From assembly GCA_002163025.1 (NCBI GenBank), contig MABF01000163.1, forward strand, positions 1 to 34,618: a stretch of 34,618 nt of DNA. Reading direction: 5' to 3'. The notes under the pieces are model-generated. The model did not search any database, was not told where the DNA came from, and saw nothing but the letters and a program-made list of their open reading frames with translations. The translations under genes and the position numbers were made by a program. The DNA is from 'Osedax' symbiont bacterium Rs2_46_30_T18 (GTDB lineage: Bacteria > Pseudomonadota > Gammaproteobacteria > Pseudomonadales > Balneatricaceae). Positions 29,345-34,618 of this stretch are shown here, piece by piece. The stretch's first letter is position 1; each line of letters starts with the position of its first letter.

Positions 29345-30025
29345 TTATTTTAGCGCATTTCTCGCCAATTTGGCAGCAGCGGCTTTCGGATATTGCTGCA
29401 CTAACTGCTGCCAGGTAGCAATAGCATCTGCCGCCTTGCCCATTCTCTGGTAAGTTCTTCCCAGCTTATAGAGCGCATCCGGAACTTTTGCAGATTTACC
29501 ATGCTCAGCGATCAGCTGCTGAAAGTAGTCGGCAGCTGCAGGCAATTTGCCCTGCGCTAAACTCACTTCACCCAACCAGTAAAGTGCATTTGAGAGACGC
29601 GCACTTTTCGGATGGATCTTCATGTATTCTTTAAAAGCTGCTTCCGCTTTGGCCAACTCTTGAGACTTCACATAGGCAAATGCAGCACTGTAATCTTGTT
29701 GTTCGTTACCGGATAACACCGCCGCTGGCAGATCTGCAGCGGAACCTGACGCTCCCGGGCTATAACTGCCGCCCAAACGCTGGTCAAACTCACTGTACAT
29801 CTGTTTTTGCCGATACTTTAATTCATCCAGCTCATATTTCTGGGACTCTACTAAACCACGCAACTGTCGCATTTCTGCCTGCAACTGCTGAACTACCAAG
29901 ACCAGATCATAGCTTTGGTTGGAAGAACCAGCACCTTCAGTAATTTTAATGACTTCAACAGTATTTGCCAACACTGAACTGCTGGCGAGCAAAGCCCCAA
30001 AACATACACTTTTTAACAATCTCAC
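29345..30025 (-). CDS. cpoB: Tol-Pal system TPR protein CpoB (YbgF)
   Basis: 226 aa; signal peptide, coiled-coil LVLVVQQLQAEMRQLRGLVESQKYELDELKYRQKQMYSEFDQRL, TPRs ALYWLGEVSLAQGKLPAAADYFQQLI; position after pal. Confidence 0.94.
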   Translation of the reverse strand: MRLLKSVCFGALLASSSVLANTVEVIKITEGAGSSNQSYDLVLVVQQLQAEMRQLRGLVESQKYELDELKYRQKQMYSEFDQRLGGSYSPGASGSAADLPAAVLSGNEQQDYSAAFAYVKSQELAKAEAAFKEYMKIHPKSARLSNALYWLGEVSLAQGKLPAAADYFQQLIAEHGKSAKVPDALYKLGRTYQRMGKAADAIATWQQLVQQYPKAAAAKLARNALK

Positions 30026-30057
30026 AGTACCTTACCTATATAAACAACCGGCTATCT

Positions 30058-30573
30058 TTATTTAGCCGTATATCTAACTTCAACACGACGGCTCTTAGAA
30101 GCCAGACCAGAGAAATCAGGCTTTTCTTCACCGTAGCTGATAGTTTCTACCTGATTACCGCCAACACCACGACCAATGAAGAACTGCTCAACTGCCTGGG
30201 CACGACGCTCACCAAGTGCGATGTTGTACTCACGAGTTCCCTGCTCATCCGCATGTCCCTCTAAACGTACTGCAGCGGCTGAATTTTGTGCCAGGAACTG
30301 GGCGTGTAAAGCAAGGCTTGGTAGCGCTTCAGAGCGGATAACTGACTGGTCAAACTCAAAGTAATAAACACTTTGCAGGTCACCAACATTCTCAGCGTTA
30401 ATACCTGTGATCTGGCTACCAGTACTGGCGGGAGATGTACTTGCAGCAGATGCATCATCAACCTCTGCGTCAGTTTTTACCTGACCACTACAACCGGCAA
30501 CAATCAGTGCCGCTACGGCGATACTGGCAAATTTTGAAACTTTTTTAACTTGAGTCAAGCTTGAAACTTTCAT
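30058..30573 (-). CDS. pal: Peptidoglycan-associated lipoprotein Pal
   Basis: Lipobox VAALIVAGCSG; OmpA-like VRLEGHADEQGTREYNIALGERRAQAVEQFF. The internal Met at 30573 has GGAG upstream and is preferred over the 30585 start. Confidence 0.95.
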   Translation of the reverse strand: MKVSSLTQVKKVSKFASIAVAALIVAGCSGQVKTDAEVDDASAASTSPASTGSQITGINAENVGDLQSVYYFEFDQSVIRSEALPSLALHAQFLAQNSAAAVRLEGHADEQGTREYNIALGERRAQAVEQFFIGRGVGGNQVETISYGEEKPDFSGLASKSRRVEVRYTAK

Positions 30574-30665
30574 GGAGCTCTCCAATTGTTCGATGGCTCA
30601 TTGCCATATTTCAGTTATGTACCAACAGTTAACACTGCAAGAAGTGCAGTGTTAACAATGAATAA

Positions 30666-31949
30666 TTAATTCAAAAACGGTGACCAGGCAGGTTCACGCA
30701 CCTCACCCAGAGATGAAGGCATCGTAAATTTAATCTTGCCATCGAGTGACACGCCAGCCAAAACACCTTTCCCGCCCTGCTTAGTCGCGTACATTACCAC
30801 GACGCCGTTGGGGGAAATACTCGGTGATTCATCATCTTTAGATGATGTCAGTATTCTTAAGTTACCACTTTTTAACTCTTGCACTGCTATGTGGTAGCCC
30901 GCGGAATCTTGATGCACCATTGTCAAAAAGCGGCCATCCTGGGTCAGTCTGCCACGGCTGTTGTAACTACCTTTAAACGTCAGGCGTTTAGTCACACGGC
31001 TCGCCAGATCAACAGAGTAAATCTGCGCTCTGCCAGCTCTATCCGAGGTAAACAGTATCGAGCGCCCATCTGGCGACCAGGTCGGCTCTGTATCTATACC
31101 GTAGTGGCGGGTGATACGCTCTAAGCTACCCGAAATTAGATTCAACACATAGATTTCCGGATTGCCATCTTTAGATAAAACGATGGCCAATTTGTTACCG
31201 GTGGGATCCCAGGCCGGAGCACCATTTAGGCCTTTAAAAGATTGAATACTCTGACGCACACCCGTTTCCCAATGATGGATGTAGATAACAGGCCTGTCGG
31301 TTTCAAACGAGACGTAGGCGAGCTTTTTACCATCGCGTGACCAAGTAGGCGACATGATAGGCTCATTGGAAGAAAGTATTGTCTGCGAACGGGCACCATC
31401 GGAATCTGCCATTTGCAAACGGTACTTTCTTGAATCCCCGCGACCCTGCGCTGTTACATAAACCACTTGCGTTGAGAAGGCACCGCGGATACCGGTAATT
31501 TTTTGAAATACCTGATCGGCAATATAGTGTGCAACATCTCTTAGACTAGCGCCTTCACTGTCAATGTCCTGGGCCCAAATCTTCTGCTCGCTTAATATAT
31601 CAAACAACTCTACGTGGGCGCTGACACCTGTTGCAGAAGGCTTTAAACTGCCGACTAACATATAATCATTGCCTGAAATTCGCCAGTCGCGAAAAAATAT
31701 CTGATCCTGGCGCTCCGGTGAGCTGAGCATATCTTGCTCGGCCATTAGCTTAAACATGCCGCTCTGACGCAAATCATTGGATATAATTGCCGAAACATCT
31801 TCCGAGAGCGCGTTATCACCGTCCCAGCCAAAGGGAACCACTGCTATATGCGTCGGCTCTTCTATCCCCTCGACTACCTCAACAAACACTTCTGCATTGA
31901 CGCTAATACTAAACAGCGCTGCCAAGGTGATACAAAATCTTTTAAACAT
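30666..31949 (-). CDS. tolB: Tol-Pal system beta-propeller protein TolB
   Basis: Signal peptide MFKRFCITLAALFSISVNAEVFVEV; propeller repeats PTWSRDGKKLAYVSFE, PTWSPDGRSILFTSDRAGRAQIY. ORF opens at 31976; the signal-peptide Met is at 31949. Confidence 0.95.
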   Translation of the reverse strand: MFKRFCITLAALFSISVNAEVFVEVVEGIEEPTHIAVVPFGWDGDNALSEDVSAIISNDLRQSGMFKLMAEQDMLSSPERQDQIFFRDWRISGNDYMLVGSLKPSATGVSAHVELFDILSEQKIWAQDIDSEGASLRDVAHYIADQVFQKITGIRGAFSTQVVYVTAQGRGDSRKYRLQMADSDGARSQTILSSNEPIMSPTWSRDGKKLAYVSFETDRPVIYIHHWETGVRQSIQSFKGLNGAPAWDPTGNKLAIVLSKDGNPEIYVLNLISGSLERITRHYGIDTEPTWSPDGRSILFTSDRAGRAQIYSVDLASRVTKRLTFKGSYNSRGRLTQDGRFLTMVHQDSAGYHIAVQELKSGNLRILTSSKDDESPSISPNGVVVMYATKQGGKGVLAGVSLDGKIKFTMPSSLGEVREPAWSPFLN

Positions 31950-31975
31950 CAAATTTACCTTTTCAATTTTCTGCA

Positions 31976-32974
31976 CTAAAACTTTTTAACATTGGTGAAT
32001 CCCATCGTAAATGAACGCAACTCTCGATTAAAATACGCCGGAGAAGCTTCATATATCTCGGCTACTTTTGGAAAGTTGCCCGTTCGCCACACCGCTTGCT
32101 CAGCCGATCGATCAAAAGCCACATTACCGCTGGATTCAACAATTTCCGCCCCTTCAACACGCCCAGTGGGTGACAGCCTAATACGCACTATGGCCTTGAT
32201 ACCATCGCGTGCGGTACCTGGAATATGCCAACGCTTCTTCACTAAACTGTTGATATAATCCTGAACACCAGTAGCCATTTCTGCCGCTATCTGCTGCGCT
32301 GCATAGCGCTCTTCATCTTCTATTTGCTTTTGCAGCGATTTAATTCTGGCCTGCTCTTCTTTTTTACGTTTTTGCGCCAATAACTTTTTCTTTTTTGCCG
32401 CGTCCTGCTTGCGTTTCTTCTCAGCTGCGGCCTTCTTTTCAGCCTGCTTTTGCTGCAGTTTTTTCTTAGCTTCAGATTCTTTACGCTGCTTATCTTTTAT
32501 CAGCTGTTCTTGTTCAGCTTTTTTCTTTGCCACTAGCTTACGCTTAGATTCAATGTCGCGTTGCTTTTTTACCTCGGCTTTTTTCTTCTCTAGATCTTTT
32601 TTCAGTGTTTCCTGTTCACGCTTGCGCTGTTCGGCTTTTTTCTGTTTTTGCTGTAGGCGCTCGGCCTCGTCCTTTTGCTGCTTTTTCAGCTTCTCTTTTT
32701 CCAGCTGCTCGTGCTTTTTGTCTTCTTTTGGCGGTTCTTTTTTCTTCTCGACAACAGGTTCGGGCTTTTTTTCTTCAGCTAAATTAACATCTTTAGCAGT
32801 ATTCTGCTCACTTTTTGTTGTCGTCGACAATTTTTTTATATCAAACAGTTGCGCTTTGATATGCCTAGGCATTTCGCGGCTTTGCTCTAGATTGCTCCAC
32901 TGCGAATAAAGTAGGGAAACAGCAATTGCCAAATGCAAAAGAAAGGCCAACAGTACCGGTAATATATAACTCAA
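31976..32974 (-). CDS. tolA: Cell envelope integrity protein TolA
   Basis: N-terminal TM, long Lys/Glu/Gln-rich helical domain, C-terminal VRIRLSPTGRVEGAEIVESSGNVAFDRSAEQAVWRTGNFP. Confidence 0.94.
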   Translation of the reverse strand: MSYILPVLLAFLLHLAIAVSLLYSQWSNLEQSREMPRHIKAQLFDIKKLSTTTKSEQNTAKDVNLAEEKKPEPVVEKKKEPPKEDKKHEQLEKEKLKKQQKDEAERLQQKQKKAEQRKREQETLKKDLEKKKAEVKKQRDIESKRKLVAKKKAEQEQLIKDKQRKESEAKKKLQQKQAEKKAAAEKKRKQDAAKKKKLLAQKRKKEEQARIKSLQKQIEDEERYAAQQIAAEMATGVQDYINSLVKKRWHIPGTARDGIKAIVRIRLSPTGRVEGAEIVESSGNVAFDRSAEQAVWRTGNFPKVAEIYEASPAYFNRELRSFTMGFTNVKKF

Positions 32975-32977
32975 AGC

Positions 32978-33394
32978 TTACTCCGTGACTAAACCAACAC
33001 TAGGTGCTCCCGCACCTTGCAGTAAGGTCATTAAAGTAATAACTTGCTGATAAGTTACATTCTTATCACCGCGCACTAATATCAGCTTGGCCGGGTTGGA
33101 GCGTAGTATCTTTTGCACTCGCACTTCTACATCAGCAGCGGTAAGTGGCTCTAAATCATCGCCGCCGACATTTATATAGTACTGACTCGCCAGGTCGACA
33201 GAGACAATCAAAGGCTCTATGTCCGAGGCATCCACAGGGTCGGAGCTCGCCTGAGGTAGATCTAGCTTCACCCCTTGAGTCAACATTGGCGCGGTTACCA
33301 TAAAAATAACCAGCAGCACTAACATCACATCTATGTAGGGAACCACATTGATTTCAGCGTTCAGCGCATGCTTTTTTTTACGTCTTTTAATCAT
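32978..33394 (-). CDS. tolR: Biopolymer transporter TolR
   Basis: 138 aa; AEINVVPYIDVMLVLLVIFMVTAPMLTQGVKLDLPQA. Confidence 0.96.
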   Translation of the reverse strand: MIKRRKKKHALNAEINVVPYIDVMLVLLVIFMVTAPMLTQGVKLDLPQASSDPVDASDIEPLIVSVDLASQYYINVGGDDLEPLTAADVEVRVQKILRSNPAKLILVRGDKNVTYQQVITLMTLLQGAGAPSVGLVTE

Positions 33395-33408
33395 CCAAAA
33401 ACCGTCAA

Positions 33409-34089
33409 CTATTTAGGCGCATGTACGCGGCGATGCAATATACTCGAAAACTCTTCAGCAAATGTTTCATAGTTATTTGCCAGGGTTGAAGAGCGAGCCG
33501 AAAATCTGTTGTAGGCGATAACCGCGGGTATGGCGGCAAACAGCCCAATAGCCGTAGCTACCAGCGCCTCGGATATACCTGGCGCTACTGATGACAAGGT
33601 GGCTTGATGCATATTTGCCAGGCCTCTAAATGAGTTCATTATCCCCCACACAGTACCGAATAAGCCTATGTACGGAGAGGTAGAGCCCACTGTTGCTAAA
33701 AAGGGTAAGTGAGTATCTAGCTTCTCTTCCTCACGCGACAGGGCGACCCGCATGCTGCGTTCCACGCCTTCCATAACGGCTTCAGGGTCAAAGTTTTTCT
33801 GGGCGGTTAAACGGGTATATTCTTTAATACCCGATCTAAAAATCTCTTCGGCACCACTGCTGGATTGTGGATTTTCCGAGACATCACGAAATAACTGCCC
33901 TAAATCAACCCCTGACCAGAACCTATCTTCAAAACGACGCAGCGCTCTTTTGGCACCACCCAAGAAAAAGAAGCGCTGGAAAATCATCACCCAGGAAATA
34001 ACGGAGGCCAGCATTAATATTGCCATGACTATTTTCACGACCACACTCGCGTTGAGCACTAGCTCCCAGATCGACATCGTCTCTACCAC
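33409..34089 (-). CDS. tolQ: Proton-channel protein TolQ
   Basis: 226 aa; LATVGSTSPYIGLFGTVWGIMNSFRGLA and ISEALVATAIGLFAAIPAVIAYNRFS. Confidence 0.96.
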   Translation of the reverse strand: MVETMSIWELVLNASVVVKIVMAILMLASVISWVMIFQRFFFLGGAKRALRRFEDRFWSGVDLGQLFRDVSENPQSSSGAEEIFRSGIKEYTRLTAQKNFDPEAVMEGVERSMRVALSREEEKLDTHLPFLATVGSTSPYIGLFGTVWGIMNSFRGLANMHQATLSSVAPGISEALVATAIGLFAAIPAVIAYNRFSARSSTLANNYETFAEEFSSILHRRVHAPK

Positions 34090-34128
34090 TGATATTCTCC
34101 ATTTCTAACTTGCTTAGTTTTTACCCGA

Positions 34129-34536
34129 TCAACCTACATCGATACTGCTGGCAAAAATTTGTTTAATTTGTTGAGGAAACCTGATCGGTTTCATTGTCGC
34201 TGCATCGACACAAACCACTTCGACTACAGCACTGCACAGCACCCGCTGATCAACTAACACTGACTGGGTAAACACCACACTGGCGGCACTTACTTTGCTA
34301 ATCGCTACTGTAATCCGTAATTGGTCATCCAATTTTGCCGATTTCTTATAGTCACAGCTAACCGACTTAACCACAAAAAGATACCCTTGCTGTTGTAGCA
34401 ACTGCTGCTCTACCGCGTGATTACGCAGAAATTCGGTGCGCGCTCGCTCCATAAACTTCAGATAGTTCACGTAGTAAACAATGCCACCAATGTCGGTATC
34501 TTCTATATAGACCCGCACTATAAAGCTAAAGGGCAT
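34129..34536 (-). CDS. ybgC: Tol-Pal-associated acyl-CoA thioesterase YbgC
   Basis: 135 aa hotdog-fold; RVYIEDTDIGGIVYYVNYLKFMERARTEFLR; upstream of tolQ. Confidence 0.94.
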   Translation of the reverse strand: MPFSFIVRVYIEDTDIGGIVYYVNYLKFMERARTEFLRNHAVEQQLLQQQGYLFVVKSVSCDYKKSAKLDDQLRITVAISKVSAASVVFTQSVLVDQRVLCSAVVEVVCVDAATMKPIRFPQQIKQIFASSIDVG

Positions 34537-34618
34537 ACTTTTTAACCACTTTTAATTGAGCGACTGCAATTTTAAGACACCGATTCTAAACACCTTGTCT
34601 GGGTATTTGAATAGTTAT

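Noticed and set aside
32409-32909. Plus-strand 166 aa Ser/Phe/Cys-rich ORF
   Set aside because: It is antisense to the Lys/Glu-rich tolA helical domain; the composition is an artefact of reverse-complement AAG/GAA/GCG codons.
1-34618. CRISPR arrays, phage genes, retron/diversity-generating elements, toxin-antitoxin or restriction-defence genes
   Set aside because: Looked for repeat-spacer patterns and diagnostic protein motifs; none seen beyond the decayed IS5-type element.

Overview
This looks like a chromosomal segment from a marine-type gammaproteobacterium. The order, left to right, is: (1) a periplasmic-binding-domain/PAS/GGDEF/EAL hybrid; (2) a FosX-like glyoxalase-fold protein; (3) two methyl-accepting chemotaxis proteins flanking a LysO-like exporter and cysS; (4) a decayed IS5-type transposase; (5) a NhaR-like LysR regulator divergent from a small split secreted protein and an HPF/RaiA-like protein; (6) a rearranged Mrp-type cation/proton antiporter operon at about 14.16-21.64 kb, order E-F-G-(MbhD/MbhE/MrpB fusion)-C-D1-D2-small membrane protein-D3; (7) a LysE/RhtB exporter, a YebC/YeeN-family protein, DUF2058, an aromatic aminotransferase and DUF3461 (YaeH-like); (8) nadA, tRNA-Lys(UUU), queC and the complete ybgC-tolQRAB-pal-cpoB cluster on the minus strand. 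The most interesting region is 12.1-21.6 kb. There the NhaR-type regulator has phased palindromic operator candidates, and the antiporter operon has three NuoL/M/N-like subunits, no full-length MrpA, a tripartite fusion gene that lacks any AUG/GUG/UUG start near its ribosome-binding site, and an uncharacterised small membrane protein. Family assignments come from reading the translations by eye and from memory of family motifs. No database searches were run.
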